Part shown: piece by piece, positions 1-9,609 of the stretch
Position numbering within the stretch: the first letter of the stretch is position 1
Layout of the letters: every line of letters begins with the position of its first letter
Assembly (NCBI RefSeq): GCF_023168165.1
Contig: NZ_BQYJ01000001.1
Span: 930,001 to 994,000, forward strand
Source of the DNA: Niallia sp. NCCP-28
GTDB lineage: Bacteria; Bacillota; Bacilli; Bacillales; Cytobacillaceae
Direction: 5' to 3'
Length of the DNA: 64,000 bases
Notes under the pieces: model-generated
Told to the model about the DNA's origin: nothing
Database searches by the model: none
The model's input: the letters and a program-made list of their open reading frames with translations, nothing else
Translations under genes and position numbers: made by a program

Positions 1-1505
1 CTTTCTAGAACAGAAATATCTACCCTTCCTCCATTTGGTGTATAGGAAATCGCATTTGAAATAAGATTAAGAAAAACTTGAATTAATCTACTTCGATCTC
101 CTACTATCCATATACTCTCTTTTTCTGGATGGAAAGTGATTTCCAGATTTTTCGTTTGTGCCTTTTTACAAAGTATTTTTATTACTTCATCTAATACATC
201 TATTATATTAAAATGCTCCTGATTTAAAGTAAATCCATGCTGTTCCAGTTTAGACAGCTCTAATAAATCTTGAATAAGCTGCTGGAGTCTATCACTTTCT
301 TTTAATATAATTTTCAAGAATTCTACTAATGTTTCTTTATTTTCTAGCGCACCATCTAATAGTGTTTCCGAAAATCCTTTAATAGAAGTGATTGGCGTTT
401 TTAATTCATGACTTACATTGGCAACAAAATCTTTGCGGATTTGTTCTAGCTTTTTAATTTCCGTTATATCATGAAAGACAATCAATATTCCCATCCAAAC
501 ATCATTGGCTCCAATAATCGGCACACCATATGCTTGAAAGATTTTCCTCTCATCCTTTATTTGCAGAACGCACTCTCGCACTACTTTATGTTCGGTCATA
601 AATATTTCTTCAACTAAGTCGGTGATCTCTCTATGATCTAGCACTTTATAATATAATTTATATAAATAATCCGATGAATGTACATTAAAAATATCCTTGT
701 ATGCTTTATTAATTAGATTAATATACCCTCTGCTGTCAATGAGCAGTAAGCCGCTTCCAATGCTTTCAATTAAAGTACCGAGACGATCTTGCTGAATTTC
801 CTGAGCTTTAACCATATCCTGCATTTTTTTTGCAACTGTATTTAATGAAGAACTAAGTTCACTCGTTTCATCAACTTGCCCTTCATAGGTTCTCGCATGG
901 AAATTCCCATTGGCAAGATCCGCTGCCACTTTAGCAGCAGATTCAAAAGGGCGTGTATAACGATAAATCAGTTTAAATGCCACTAAAAAAATAATAAGCA
1001 AAGAAATTCCTAATGAAAGATGGACCATCCAATTTAATTGTTTATACGTTTCTTTTAGATCAGACTGTTTCATGCTTAAAAACAAATAGCCTTGCTTATC
1101 TTGATCATAAAATTTTGTCGAGTAGTAATGAAAATCAGAGTCACTGCCAACCATGGCATTTGCATCATTTTTAATAATTGTTTCGATTTTTTTTATATGA
1201 ACATCATCTATGCTTTTGCCCATATCCCCTTCATCAAAAAGAATAGAACCTTTATTATCAGTAATCGTTATTTGCAAATCCAACATTTGGCTGTACTCTT
1301 TTATCACACTTGAATTTACTGAATCAATGCCGCCTTCCTTTTCAATTGCCTTTGAAACTAGCAAACTTTCCCTTTTCAGCCTTTCATCATACACTTGCGT
1401 GTAGAATTTTTTATTAAGCTGAGCAAAAACTAAACTGATGAACAAAAAAACTACAAATATAATAAACAATAAGCTAGAAAGCAATTTCGATTGGAACTTT
1501 ACCAT
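1..1505 (-). CDS. phoR: Phosphate sensor histidine kinase PhoR (3' end cut by window edge)
   Basis: Membrane sensor kinase that phosphorylates PhoP under phosphate limitation. About 501 residues are visible and the frame is open to the window edge. It starts at an ATG that directly abuts the phoP stop codon (MVKFQSKLL). A first membrane segment lies at about residues 8-28, an extracytoplasmic sensor region at 30-160, a second membrane segment near 165-185, then a HAMP linker and a PAS domain at about 245-350. The HisKA motif FVANVSHELKTP places the phosphoacceptor at His366. The ATPase N-box NLISNAISYTPNGG is seen near residue 485, and the G boxes lie beyond the window. Adjacent, translationally coupled phoP supports PhoR rather than the similar kinase WalK. 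Confidence 0.93.
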   Translation of the reverse strand, partial: MVKFQSKLLSSLLFIIFVVFLFISLVFAQLNKKFYTQVYDERLKRESLLVSKAIEKEGGIDSVNSSVIKEYSQMLDLQITITDNKGSILFDEGDMGKSIDDVHIKKIETIIKNDANAMVGSDSDFHYYSTKFYDQDKQGYLFLSMKQSDLKETYKQLNWMVHLSLGISLLIIFLVAFKLIYRYTRPFESAAKVAADLANGNFHARTYEGQVDETSELSSSLNTVAKKMQDMVKAQEIQQDRLGTLIESIGSGLLLIDSRGYINLINKAYKDIFNVHSSDYLYKLYYKVLDHREITDLVEEIFMTEHKVVRECVLQIKDERKIFQAYGVPIIGANDVWMGILIVFHDITEIKKLEQIRKDFVANVSHELKTPITSIKGFSETLLDGALENKETLVEFLKIILKESDRLQQLIQDLLELSKLEQHGFTLNQEHFNIIDVLDEVIKILCKKAQTKNLEITFHPEKESIWIVGDRSRLIQVFLNLISNAISYTPNGGRVDISVLE

Positions 1506-2219
1506 TTATTTTGGTTCCTCAAGTTTATATCCTAAACCACGAATTGTTTTGATATAAATTGGCTTTTTTGTATTGCTCTCCACTTTTTCTCTTAAATGGC
1601 TAATATGTACATCTACTATACGTGTATCTCCTACAAAATCATAATTCCAAACAGCACTTAGCAGCTGGTCTCTTGTTAAAACCCGTCCTTTATGTTTTGC
1701 TAAGTATAGCAGCAATTCAAATTCTTTAGGAGTAAGTTCTATTAATTCATCTTTAAAGTATGCTTCATAAAAATCTGGAAATATTTTCAGATCAGCGATG
1801 CTGATGCTTTCTTCTTTATCAGTTGATTCTATTGCAGGAGCTTCCTTTTGGTATTGAGATCTTCTTAATACTGCTTTAATTCGAGCAATAACTTCTCTTG
1901 GACTGAAAGGCTTTGTCATATAATCGTCTGCCCCAAGTTCTAATCCAAGAATTTTGTCTAATTCATCGTCTTTTGCTGTTAACATTAAAATAGGTGTAGA
2001 ATTGCGCTGTTGGCGTAATTGTTTGCATACTTCCATTCCATCCATTTTTGGAAGCATAAGATCTAGCAAAATAACATCTGGATTTGATTGAATAGCTAAA
2101 TTTAATCCTTCTTCTCCATCCATTGCTGTTAAACACTCAAAACCTGCTTGCTGCAGATTATACTGCAAAAGTGTTAAAATAGACTGTTCATCATCTACGA
2201 CAAGAACTTTCTTTTTCAT
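1506..2219 (-). CDS. phoP: Response regulator PhoP (OmpR family)
   Basis: DNA-binding response regulator of the phosphate starvation response, partner of the PhoR kinase immediately downstream. The protein has 237 residues. The receiver domain (1-120) has the acidic pair D9-D10, the phosphoacceptor Asp53 in the LLDLMLP motif and the conserved Lys103 in MTKPFSP. An OmpR-type winged helix covers about residues 140-235 (LTPKEFELLLYLA, then DTRIVDVHISHLREK). I chose the ATG of MKKKVLVVDD because GGAGG lies 6 bases upstream; a longer in-frame opening to 2261 lacks such a site and would add a non-conserved N-terminus. The stop codon touches the phoR start, so the two are probably coupled. A terminator separates it from mdh upstream. 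Confidence 0.96.
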   Translation of the reverse strand: MKKKVLVVDDEQSILTLLQYNLQQAGFECLTAMDGEEGLNLAIQSNPDVILLDLMLPKMDGMEVCKQLRQQRNSTPILMLTAKDDELDKILGLELGADDYMTKPFSPREVIARIKAVLRRSQYQKEAPAIESTDKEESISIADLKIFPDFYEAYFKDELIELTPKEFELLLYLAKHKGRVLTRDQLLSAVWNYDFVGDTRIVDVHISHLREKVESNTKKPIYIKTIRGLGYKLEEPK

Positions 2220-2553
2220 ATATTGCCTCCAAGTAATCAAATTCCCCAGTGAATACCCCATTTACCCCTTCATTATAATATAAATTTAAAATAAAAAGAA
2301 ACCATCTAAACAGAATAAAAAATATGTTCTCTCCTCTTTTGATTTGCTTAGCAGTTTTTTTCCTGTATTTAAATAAAGCAAAACTTCCATCAGGATTTTT
2401 CTCAGCACAGTTCTCCTCAACTCAATTCCTCATTTTCCCTTAATCATCTCAAAGCAGGGAGCAAAAGCCTGTTAATGTGTGATTAAAAAAATTCTGTATC
2501 CAAACAGCCTATGAAAAAGCTTTAATGTTTTTTCCTTTATTCTTCAATATCCA

Positions 2554-2616
2554 TAAAAAAAATCAATACAGCAATTCCCTTTAATCATCAACTGAAAAGG
2601 AATGCTTGTACTGATT
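2554..2616 (-). terminator. Intrinsic terminator after mdh
   Basis: On the minus strand an approximately 20-bp stem (AATCAGTACAAGC... pairing with ...GCTGTATTGATT) is followed by eight T residues. It closes the citZ-icd-mdh operon and separates it from phoP. The rest of the 426-base gap between mdh and phoP shows no further coding sequence. Confidence 0.85.
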
Positions 2617-2645
2617 TTTTTCTTTGCCTAGCAAATCACTATATT

Positions 2646-3578
2646 TTATGTTAATACACTCAATACGTTTTTAACAGAATCTGCTGATTTATTTAACTGT
2701 ATTTTTTCTTCTTCTGTCAGTTCTAATTGAATAACTTTTTCAATTCCATTTGCGCCGATAATAGTCGGTACGCCAAGGTAGATATCATGATAACCGTACT
2801 CTCCTTCCAGATAAGCGACAGTCGGCAAGATTCTTCTTTGATCTTTAATAATCGCTTCACACATTTCTGTGAGTGACGCTGCCGGAGCATAATAAGCGCT
2901 TCCATTTCCTAATAAATTAACAATTTCCGCCCCGCCTTTTCGCGTTCTATCAACGATTTCATCTAATCGATTTTGGGGAATCAATGTTTCTAAAGGTATT
3001 CCACCCGCATAAGAATATCTTGTAAGAGGCACCATATCATCACCATGGCCACCCAACACAAAACCAGTTATATCTTTTACCGATACATTAAGTTCCATTG
3101 CAATAAAGCTTCGAAATCTAGCAGTATCTAAAACGCCAGATTGCCCAATTACTCGTGATTTTTCAAACCCTGATTCTTTATACACGGTATAGGTCATCGC
3201 ATCTACTGGATTTGACAAAACAATAATAATGCATTCTGGCGAATATTTGACAATTTCTTTTGTCACAGCCTTCATAATAGATTGATTTGTTTGTACCAAA
3301 TCGTCTCTGCTCATTCCTGGTTTTCTGGCAATTCCAGCAGTTATGACTACAATATCAGAATTTTTTGTATCTTCATAATTAGAGGTGCCGATAATATTTG
3401 CATCAAAACCTTGAACAGGACTTGACTCAAACATATCAAGCGCTTTTCCCTTTGTAGGATTTTCCATTTGAGGTATGTCTAATAATACGATGTCGCCAAG
3501 TTCTTTTTGTGCAAGTAAAAAAGCAGTTGTTGCTCCAGTAAAACCTCCACCAATTACAGAAACCTTTTTGCGCTTCAT
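2646..3578 (-). CDS. mdh: Malate dehydrogenase
   Basis: Oxidises L-malate to oxaloacetate with NAD+, the last TCA cycle step. At 310 residues it has the length of the Bacillus LDH-like malate dehydrogenases. The Rossmann motif GGGFTG is at residues 10-15, with Asp34 ending strand two, which favours NAD over NADP. The substrate-loop arginines sit in [10 protein letters not shown] (Arg85, Arg91), a further substrate Arg in LDTARFR at about 154, and the catalytic His178 in [10 protein letters not shown]. Arginines in the mobile loop, where lactate dehydrogenase has Gln, indicate malate specificity. A strong AGGGGGAG ribosome site precedes the ATG. Last gene of citZ-icd-mdh. Confidence 0.97.
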   Translation of the reverse strand: MKRKKVSVIGGGFTGATTAFLLAQKELGDIVLLDIPQMENPTKGKALDMFESSPVQGFDANIIGTSNYEDTKNSDIVVITAGIARKPGMSRDDLVQTNQSIMKAVTKEIVKYSPECIIIVLSNPVDAMTYTVYKESGFEKSRVIGQSGVLDTARFRSFIAMELNVSVKDITGFVLGGHGDDMVPLTRYSYAGGIPLETLIPQNRLDEIVDRTRKGGAEIVNLLGNGSAYYAPAASLTEMCEAIIKDQRRILPTVAYLEGEYGYHDIYLGVPTIIGANGIEKVIQLELTEEEKIQLNKSADSVKNVLSVLT

Positions 3579-3670
3579 TATTATTACTCCCCCTTTGGTT
3601 TCATAACATCTTCAAAAAAGGAGAAGAGACATCCCCTAAAATACATCTCTTCTCCCGCCTAGCTGTATTA

Positions 3671-4939
3671 TTAACCCATGTTTTTAATTAATTCATCCCC
3701 GAATTCAGAGCATTTCACTTCTGTTGCTCCATCCATTAGACGAGCAAAGTCATATGTCACAACTTTAGAAGCAATTGTTTTTTCAACAGATTGAATGACT
3801 AGTTGAGCTGCCTCGCTCCAGCCTAAATGCTCTAATAAAAGCACTCCTGAAAGAATAACGGAAGATGGATTTACTTTATCCAATCCTGCATATTTCGGTG
3901 CTGTACCATGTGTCGCTTCAAAGATAGCATGGCCTGTCTCGTAATTGATATTTGCTCCAGGAGCAATGCCGATTCCTCCCACTTGCGCAGCAAGAGCATC
4001 AGAAATATAGTCACCATTCAAGTTCATTGTTGCAACAACATCAAACTCTTTCGGACGAGTCAAAATTTGCTGTAAGAAGATATCTGCAATAGAATCTTTG
4101 ACAAGAATTTTGCCCGCACTTTCCGCTTCTGCTTGTGCTTTATTTGCAGCATCAGTTCCTTGTTCGTCTTTAATGCGGTCATATTGAGCCCATGTAAATA
4201 CTTTGTCCCCAAATTCTTTTTCTGCTAATTCGTAGCCCCAGTTTTTGAAGGCACCTTCTGTATACTTCATAATATTTCCTTTATGTACTAATGTAACCGA
4301 TTTTCTGCCTTCTTTGATAGCATAGTTAATCGCAGCACGTACAAGGCGGCTTGTTCCTTCTTCTGAAACTGGTTTAATTCCGATTCCAGAAGTTTCTGGA
4401 AATCTGATTTTATTTACTCCCATTTCATCTTGAAGAAATGAAATTAACTTTTCTACTGCTTCTGAACCTTTTTCATATTCAATTCCAGCATAAATATCTT
4501 CTGTATTTTCTCGGAAAATCACCATATCAGTATCCTCTGGTCGCTTAACAGGTGAAGGAACTCCTTCAAACCATCTTACAGGACGCAGACATACAAAAAG
4601 ATCCAATTCTTGTCTTAATGCAACATTTAATGAACGGATTCCACCGCCAACTGGTGTAGTTAAAGGTCCTTTAATGGCAATTAAATATTCCCTGATAACA
4701 TCTAGTGTTTCAGATGGCAGCCATTCTCCTGTTTCATTAAAGGCTTTTTCTCCAGCTAGAACTTCTTTCCAAACAATTTTGCGTTCACCGTTATACGCTT
4801 TTTCAACGGCAGCGTCTAATACTCTTTCAGATGCAGCCCAAATATCAGGACCAATTCCATCTCCTTCGATAAAAGGTACAATCGGATTTGCTGGTACATT
4901 TAGAACTCCATCTACTACTGTGATTTTTTCCCCTTGCAT
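3671..4939 (-). CDS. icd: NADP-dependent isocitrate dehydrogenase
   Basis: Oxidative decarboxylation of isocitrate to 2-oxoglutarate, producing NADPH. The 422-residue length matches the E. coli/B. subtilis type homodimer. The isocitrate-binding loop [13 protein letters not shown] contains Ser103, the residue equivalent to the phosphorylatable serine of E. coli, with Arg109 and further substrate arginines following. [12 protein letters not shown] and the C-terminal NADP segment HGTAPKYAG are present. A GGAGGG ribosome site precedes the ATG. Middle gene of the citZ-icd-mdh operon; the 147-base gap from citZ holds an AT-rich hairpin that may separate expression levels. Confidence 0.97.
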   Translation of the reverse strand: MQGEKITVVDGVLNVPANPIVPFIEGDGIGPDIWAASERVLDAAVEKAYNGERKIVWKEVLAGEKAFNETGEWLPSETLDVIREYLIAIKGPLTTPVGGGIRSLNVALRQELDLFVCLRPVRWFEGVPSPVKRPEDTDMVIFRENTEDIYAGIEYEKGSEAVEKLISFLQDEMGVNKIRFPETSGIGIKPVSEEGTSRLVRAAINYAIKEGRKSVTLVHKGNIMKYTEGAFKNWGYELAEKEFGDKVFTWAQYDRIKDEQGTDAANKAQAEAESAGKILVKDSIADIFLQQILTRPKEFDVVATMNLNGDYISDALAAQVGGIGIAPGANINYETGHAIFEATHGTAPKYAGLDKVNPSSVILSGVLLLEHLGWSEAAQLVIQSVEKTIASKVVTYDFARLMDGATEVKCSEFGDELIKNMG

Positions 4940-5009
4940 GTAAATCCCTCCGTATTAGAAAATGTATGACTTTCTAAAAAAGATATAACTTCTTTTCTAA
5001 AAAGAATTA

Positions 5010-5039
5010 AACACATATATATATAAATTTATATATGTG
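5010..5039. repeat. AT-rich palindrome between citZ and icd
   Basis: The stretch CACATATATATATAAATT/TATATATGTG forms an almost perfect self-complementary arm in the citZ-icd spacer. It has no T tract, so it is not a standard terminator. A transcript hairpin that limits or stabilises the downstream message is possible, but that is inference. Confidence 0.5.
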
Positions 5040-5086
5040 ATTAAGTTAAGTATATATCATAATTGTTTTTAATGGGAACCTGTCAA

Positions 5087-6202
5087 TTAACGTTCTTGCA
5101 TCGGAACATATGATAATCGCTCAGGCCCTACATAATCTGCTCGCGGTCTAATTAAGCGGTTGTTTTCATATTGCTCTAAAATATGGGCAATCCAACCAGA
5201 AACCCTGCTCACAGCAAAAATCGGCGTAAATAAATCATGATCTATCCCTAAGCTATGGTAAACAGATGCGGAAAAGAAATCTACATTTGGAACTAGATTT
5301 TTTTCCTGTTTTAACATGCTTTCTATTTTGATGCTCATATCAAATAAGTGGCTTTCCCCAGTTAATTCCGTTAGTTTCTTTGCCATCTGTTTTAAATGCT
5401 TTGCCCGCGGATCACCTTTACGATAAACACGATGGCCAAATCCCATAATTTTTTCCTTTTTAACCATTTTATCTTTTATATAGGAATCTACATTGTCCTC
5501 ATTTCCAATTTCAGTCAGCATTTTCATGACAGCTTCATTTGCACCGCCATGCAATGGGCCTTTTAGAGCTCCAATTGCTGAAGTGACACCAGAATATATA
5601 TCAGATAATGTAGCTACACAAACACGTGCTGTAAATGTAGATGCGTTCAGCTCATGATCAGCATGCAAAACAAGCGCTTTGTTAAACGCTTCTATTGCGA
5701 TTGGCTCTGGCTCTTTTGCTGTCAGCATATAAAGAAAATTTGCCGCAAAACTTAAATCTTTTCTCGGAGATACAGGCTCTAGCCCTTTTCTTAAACGGGA
5801 AAATGCTGTTACGATCGTCGGCAATTTAGCTTGCAGATTTATCGCTTTAAGGTAATTGGATTTTTCGTCCATTAGCTCTGCGTTTTCATCATAAACTCCC
5901 AATAATGAAACAGCTGAACGAAGAGCTGACATTGGATGAACTTGATCCAATGGCATCATTCTCAGTTGATTAATTAATGATTCAGGAAGTTCCGCATTTT
6001 CTGCCAACTCTTGCTGCAATTGAATTAGTTCTTGACTTGTCGGCAATCTTCTATTCCATAATAGGTAGATAATTTCTTCGAAACTGGAATTTTCTGCCAA
6101 TGCATCAATATCATACCCAACATATGCTAATGAATCATCAATGATGGAACTAATTGATGAAGTGGTAGCAATAATTCCCTCTAGACCTCTAGTAACTGCC
6201 AT
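5087..6202 (-). CDS. citZ: Citrate synthase
   Basis: Condenses acetyl-CoA with oxaloacetate, the entry step of the TCA cycle. The protein has 371 residues, typical of the short dimeric Gram-positive enzymes. The catalytic triad is visible: His218 in KGPLHGGANE, His257 in MGFGHRVYRKGDPR and Asp308 in VPNVDFFSA. An AAAGGAG ribosome site precedes the ATG. It leads the operon citZ-icd-mdh. The 540-base upstream region has a candidate CcpA site about 285 bases before the start. Its place next to icd and mdh identifies the major citrate synthase CitZ rather than CitA. Confidence 0.97.
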   Translation of the reverse strand: MAVTRGLEGIIATTSSISSIIDDSLAYVGYDIDALAENSSFEEIIYLLWNRRLPTSQELIQLQQELAENAELPESLINQLRMMPLDQVHPMSALRSAVSLLGVYDENAELMDEKSNYLKAINLQAKLPTIVTAFSRLRKGLEPVSPRKDLSFAANFLYMLTAKEPEPIAIEAFNKALVLHADHELNASTFTARVCVATLSDIYSGVTSAIGALKGPLHGGANEAVMKMLTEIGNEDNVDSYIKDKMVKKEKIMGFGHRVYRKGDPRAKHLKQMAKKLTELTGESHLFDMSIKIESMLKQEKNLVPNVDFFSASVYHSLGIDHDLFTPIFAVSRVSGWIAHILEQYENNRLIRPRADYVGPERLSYVPMQER

Positions 6203-6743
6203 ACTTATCTCTCCTTTACACTATAATCCTTTTACTTTTATACGGTATTTTAGTTTCCTCCCACAATATAAATAAACAATGTAGTTACCTTATTTCTGTA
6301 AAAAGTATTAAATAGAACCAATTTTATTAGTCTTAAAAATTTTCTACTATTTTGTTAGATTAACTGAATATGTACTAAAAAATCAATACAAATTGTGCAA
6401 CGGATTTGTTTTTCGACAAAATGGAGGGGCTTTCACAGATCATTCAGAAAGTAATTGATTAGCTATAATTGTGCCATCACTTCAATTGAAAATGCTTACA
6501 TTTTAATTCAAAAAAATAAATTATTTCCTTTTAGTGTGGGAAGTTGGTAACCATAAATACATTATAAACAATTTTTTGTAAAAAGTCTTGTTTAAACACT
6601 TATTTACACTTCGAATAGTAAAAAATATTTCTTCATAAATAAAAACTTAATATAGTTTATTTCAGCATATAGAAAATTATACCATAACGTTCCTAATAAA
6701 GTAATAATTTTATAGCGAAGCACTTTTACTTTTATTCTCAAAT
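6203..6743. other. Non-coding upstream region of citZ
   Basis: About 540 bases of AT-rich DNA with no credible open frame on either strand. It must hold the citZ promoter, but no convincing -35/-10 pair was found. The only recognisable motif is the cre-like palindrome at 6486-6501. Confidence 0.6.
6486..6501. promoter_or_regulatory. Candidate CcpA-binding cre site upstream of citZ
   Basis: TTGAAAATGCTTACAT (reverse ATGTAAGCATTTTCAA) matches the cre consensus WTGNAANCGNWNNCW at every fixed position but one: the central CG is CA/TG. CcpA is encoded in this window, and citZ is under carbon catabolite control in B. subtilis. The distance from citZ (about 285 bases) is long, so the assignment is tentative. 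Confidence 0.35.
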
Positions 6744-6798
6744 AAAAAGATGACATATATTTTTATCACATTCCCCCCTAAATTCATACGTCATCCTT
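6744..6798 (-). terminator. Probable terminator after ytwI
   Basis: On the minus strand GATGACGTAT and ATATGTCATC pair across a loop of about 25 bases and are followed by a TTTTT tract. It lies about 90 bases past the ytwI stop and would isolate ytwI from citZ. Confidence 0.6.
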
Positions 6799-6891
6799 TT
6801 CCAGCAGGAAAAATATTATATTAAAATATTTTTCATCCATAATATATGTACTATATTTACAAAAATATTTATAGATAACAATAATTCGCAA

Positions 6892-7353
6892 TCATCTTAT
6901 CCACTCCATCGCTTTTATCGCTATATAAGCAATGCCTGCCCCAATAAGGGGACCAACTGCTACACCATTAAATATGGAAACAGCAAATATTGTTCCAAGC
7001 ACAAGTGCAGTTGTTATTTGCGGATCTTCTGCTAATAGGACAATACCTCCTTTAGCCAATAAAGCAACAAGTATTCCTGATATTAAAGCGATCCAGGCAA
7101 ATGGCGACTTAAAAGCTGCCGATAAATCTTTAAAGCCAATATCTCCTGTTGCAATAGGAACAAGTACTGCAATTGTAATAACAGTTACCCCCCAATTGAT
7201 TCCTTTTGATTGTATATAAGAAAATGCCTTTGCATCTAATCCAATCCCTTTTAATACAATTAAACAGGCAACGGCAATAAGCAGCGAATTATTTTTCGCA
7301 ATAAATGCAATGACAAGAAGCAAATATAAAAATAAATATGATGATGAAAACAT
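6892..7353 (-). CDS. ytwI: DUF441 membrane protein YtwI
   Basis: Integral membrane protein of the DUF441 family (YtwI/YeaL), function unknown. The 153 residues contain about four hydrophobic segments and the family signature INWGVTVITIAVLVPIATG around residues 53-71, with a second glycine-rich stretch VAVGPLIGAGIAY near the C-terminus. I chose the ATG of MFSSSYLF because GGAAGGAG stands directly upstream; an earlier in-frame start at 7419 would add 22 residues not seen in homologues. It keeps its B. subtilis position between ytvI and citZ. Divergent from ytvI. Confidence 0.9.
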   Translation of the reverse strand: MFSSSYLFLYLLLVIAFIAKNNSLLIAVACLIVLKGIGLDAKAFSYIQSKGINWGVTVITIAVLVPIATGDIGFKDLSAAFKSPFAWIALISGILVALLAKGGIVLLAEDPQITTALVLGTIFAVSIFNGVAVGPLIGAGIAYIAIKAMEWIR

Positions 7354-7711
7354 AAATAACTCCTTCCTTATTAGAACTATGTTGTTCTTCATCCCTTCTA
7401 AAAAAGAATGGTCAATCAACTCAAATGTATTAGCAAATAAGCGTTTTCTCCCTCCTAAATAACATGTGTTGTTTCTTCTTATTTATAGTAGCTAAAATTT
7501 AGTATTTTCATCCTTTCTTTACTATAATATAGATATAATAAACTTTTTTCTTGCAGGAACGGACAATAAGACTCCAGTGTTTAAGATTATTAGATATTCG
7601 TCCATTATAGCAAGTGCAATAGGAAAGCCCATCACTTGCAGCGCGATACTGCATAGTTTTAGTTTTAAAAGCAGTGCTTTAAAATAGCGAAAAGAACAGG
7701 AGGATATTTAT
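7354..7711. other. Divergent intergenic region ytwI / ytvI
   Basis: These 358 bases separate two divergent genes and must carry both promoters. No coding frame is credible. No confident -35/-10 pair was picked; AT-rich TATAATATAGATATAAT near 7520-7540 is a possible -10 region. Confidence 0.5.
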
Positions 7712-8830
7712 TTGAATCAAACCTATTTAGACCGGACTTTTCGATTACTATTTGTTATTCTATTGGCAGTAGTAGCTATCGTTAGTATCTTCTATTTATC
7801 CAAAATAACTTATCCATTTATTATCGGCTTTTTAATAGCCTTCATCATGAATCCATTAGTGAATTTTTTTCAATATACATGCAAGCTGCCTCGAACTTTT
7901 GCAGTCGTATTGAGCATTCTGATTATACTTTCTTTATTTGCTGGGCTAATTACTTTGCTAATCGCTGAAATTGTTGCGGGAGCTGCCTATTTAGCGGATG
8001 TAGTTCCAAAACATATTGATACTTTAATTGAATATGTTGAAAATATTTTCACTGCACAAATCATCCCATTTTACAATAAAATAGCGAGTTTATTCAATAA
8101 TTTGGAAACAGGGCAACAAGATACTATCATTGCTAATATAAAAAATGTTGGAGAGCAAGTGGGAACAAAAATGGGTGATTTCATCCAAACTTTTTTTCAA
8201 AAAATCCCAATTATTTTATCATGGTTTCCTAATGCAGCAAGTGTCCTTATTTTTTCCTTATTAGCCACTTTTTTTATCAGCAAAGACTGGACTCGGCTAG
8301 CAGCAAAATTTGGAAAAATCTTGCCTAGTCGTGTGCATAGAAGCAGTAAAACCGTTTTTTTTGATTTAAAAAAAGCTCTATTAGGATTTATAAAAGCACA
8401 GCTAACACTCGTCTCTATTACCACTGTTATCATCTTAATCGGTTTATTAATACTAAGAGTCGATTATGCGATTACGATTGCACTTATCACAGGAATTGTG
8501 GATATCATCCCTTATTTAGGTACAGGCCTCATTTTTATCCCTTGGATTATTTATGAAATGATTACCGGACAAACAGGACTAGCAATTGGTTTAGCTGTTT
8601 TATATATTATTGTTCTTGTTCAGCGTCAAATTATGGAGCCTAAAATACTTTCAACTAGCATTGGCCTTGATCCATTAGCTACTTTAATTGCTCTATTTGT
8701 AGGTTTTAAATTGATGGGTTTTCTCGGTCTAATTATCGGCCCTGTTACATTAGTCATTATCAGCACATTAAATAAAGCAAATGTTTTCCATGATATCTGG
8801 AAATATATTGTTGGCAAAAACAACACTTAA
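7712..8830 (+). CDS. ytvI: AI-2E family permease-like membrane protein YtvI
   Basis: Multi-spanning membrane protein of the AI-2E transporter (UPF0118) family. At 372 residues it has the usual length of the Bacillus YtvI branch, which is annotated as a sporulation membrane protein. Hydrophobic segments occur at about residues 12-80, 165-190 and 225-360. The family motif PYLGTGLIFIPW lies near residue 265 and VLVQRQIMEPKILS, with the conserved E-P, near 305. The start is TTG, placed by AGGAGG at 7699-7704. It converges on fxsA across a shared terminator. The transported substrate is unknown. Confidence 0.88.
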   Translation: MNQTYLDRTFRLLFVILLAVVAIVSIFYLSKITYPFIIGFLIAFIMNPLVNFFQYTCKLPRTFAVVLSILIILSLFAGLITLLIAEIVAGAAYLADVVPKHIDTLIEYVENIFTAQIIPFYNKIASLFNNLETGQQDTIIANIKNVGEQVGTKMGDFIQTFFQKIPIILSWFPNAASVLIFSLLATFFISKDWTRLAAKFGKILPSRVHRSSKTVFFDLKKALLGFIKAQLTLVSITTVIILIGLLILRVDYAITIALITGIVDIIPYLGTGLIFIPWIIYEMITGQTGLAIGLAVLYIIVLVQRQIMEPKILSTSIGLDPLATLIALFVGFKLMGFLGLIIGPVTLVIISTLNKANVFHDIWKYIVGKNNT

Positions 8831-8844
8831 CTTTAACACAGTCT

Positions 8845-8899
8845 AAAAAAGAGGAAACTAATGCGTAGTTTTTCATCTACCTTAGTTCCCTCTTTTTTC
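8845..8899. terminator. Bidirectional terminator between ytvI and fxsA
   Basis: AAAAAAGAGGAAACTAA pairs with TTAGTTCCCTCTTTTTT, with A/T tracts on both sides, so it can serve both convergent genes. Its right edge touches the fxsA stop codon. Confidence 0.85.
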
Positions 8900-9289
8900 T
8901 TAATGAATAATTGTAATGCGGTTCTTTTTTTGCAGCTTCCGCTGCATGGACTGCAAAAGAAGTCTTTTTATTAATTTTTTGGTTGGAGGAAACAAAATAA
9001 ATGCTCCTGCTAGATCAGATAAAAATCCTGGCAGTACTAACAAAACCCCTCCTGCCAATACACATACCCCATCTAAAATAGCATCCCCTGGCAATTGCCC
9101 CAAACGAAGTTTCTCTTGAACATTTTTATATGCTTTAAATCCTTGTTTTTTCAATAAATAACCACCTATTAATCCTGTTCCTATAATAAATATTAGCGTT
9201 TCGGCAATGCCAAATACTTTACCCGCTAATAGAAAAACTGCTATTTCCACAACTGGCACACATACTAAGGCAATAAAAAAATAGCGCAA
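8900..9289 (-). CDS. fxsA: FxsA family membrane protein
   Basis: Small membrane protein of the FxsA family, named for suppressing F-exclusion of phage T7 in E. coli when overproduced; its normal role is not established. The 129 residues show hydrophobic segments near 4-24, 28-46 and 72-100. The family-typical glycine-rich second segment (IIGTGLIGGYLLKKQG) and the GVCVLAGGVLLVLPGFLSD stretch are visible. The C-terminus is strongly basic (KKLIKRLLLQSMQRKLQKKNR). The start codon is TTG, chosen because AGGAGGAG lies 7 bases upstream and no in-frame ATG is available. It follows pyk, as in B. subtilis. Confidence 0.88.
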   Translation of the reverse strand: MRYFFIALVCVPVVEIAVFLLAGKVFGIAETLIFIIGTGLIGGYLLKKQGFKAYKNVQEKLRLGQLPGDAILDGVCVLAGGVLLVLPGFLSDLAGAFILFPPTKKLIKRLLLQSMQRKLQKKNRITIIH

Positions 9290-9442
9290 TTATTCTCCTC
9301 CTAATTAATGACTTAATTCTATTATACCTATTTTCCCCTTAAGAAAAAAATATTAAATCATCTCTAAATATAATTTAGCTTCTGGGAAAACCTTTATAAA
9401 TGTATAAAAAGAAGCAGAATTATTTTCTAAAACTTCTATTCC

Positions 9443-9487
9443 AAAAAAAATAAGTGCCACTAGCTTTATCTAGTGGCACTTATTTTT
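9443..9487 (-). terminator. Terminator after pyk
   Basis: A perfect stem AATAAGTGCCACTAG / CTAGTGGCACTTATT with flanking A and T tracts ends the pfkA-pyk operon. The symmetric tracts would also stop plus-strand transcription. The rest of the 320-base fxsA-pyk gap shows nothing recognisable. Confidence 0.92.
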
Positions 9488-9609
9488 ATGAAGGCTATTT
9501 TCGCAATGATTATTATTTTGAGGTAGGGAGCTCATTCAGTCCTCCCCTTGCTTTTCGTTCTAATCGCAACAAAACAAACTAAATATACGAAAAGAGCCTT
9601 TATTAATTA

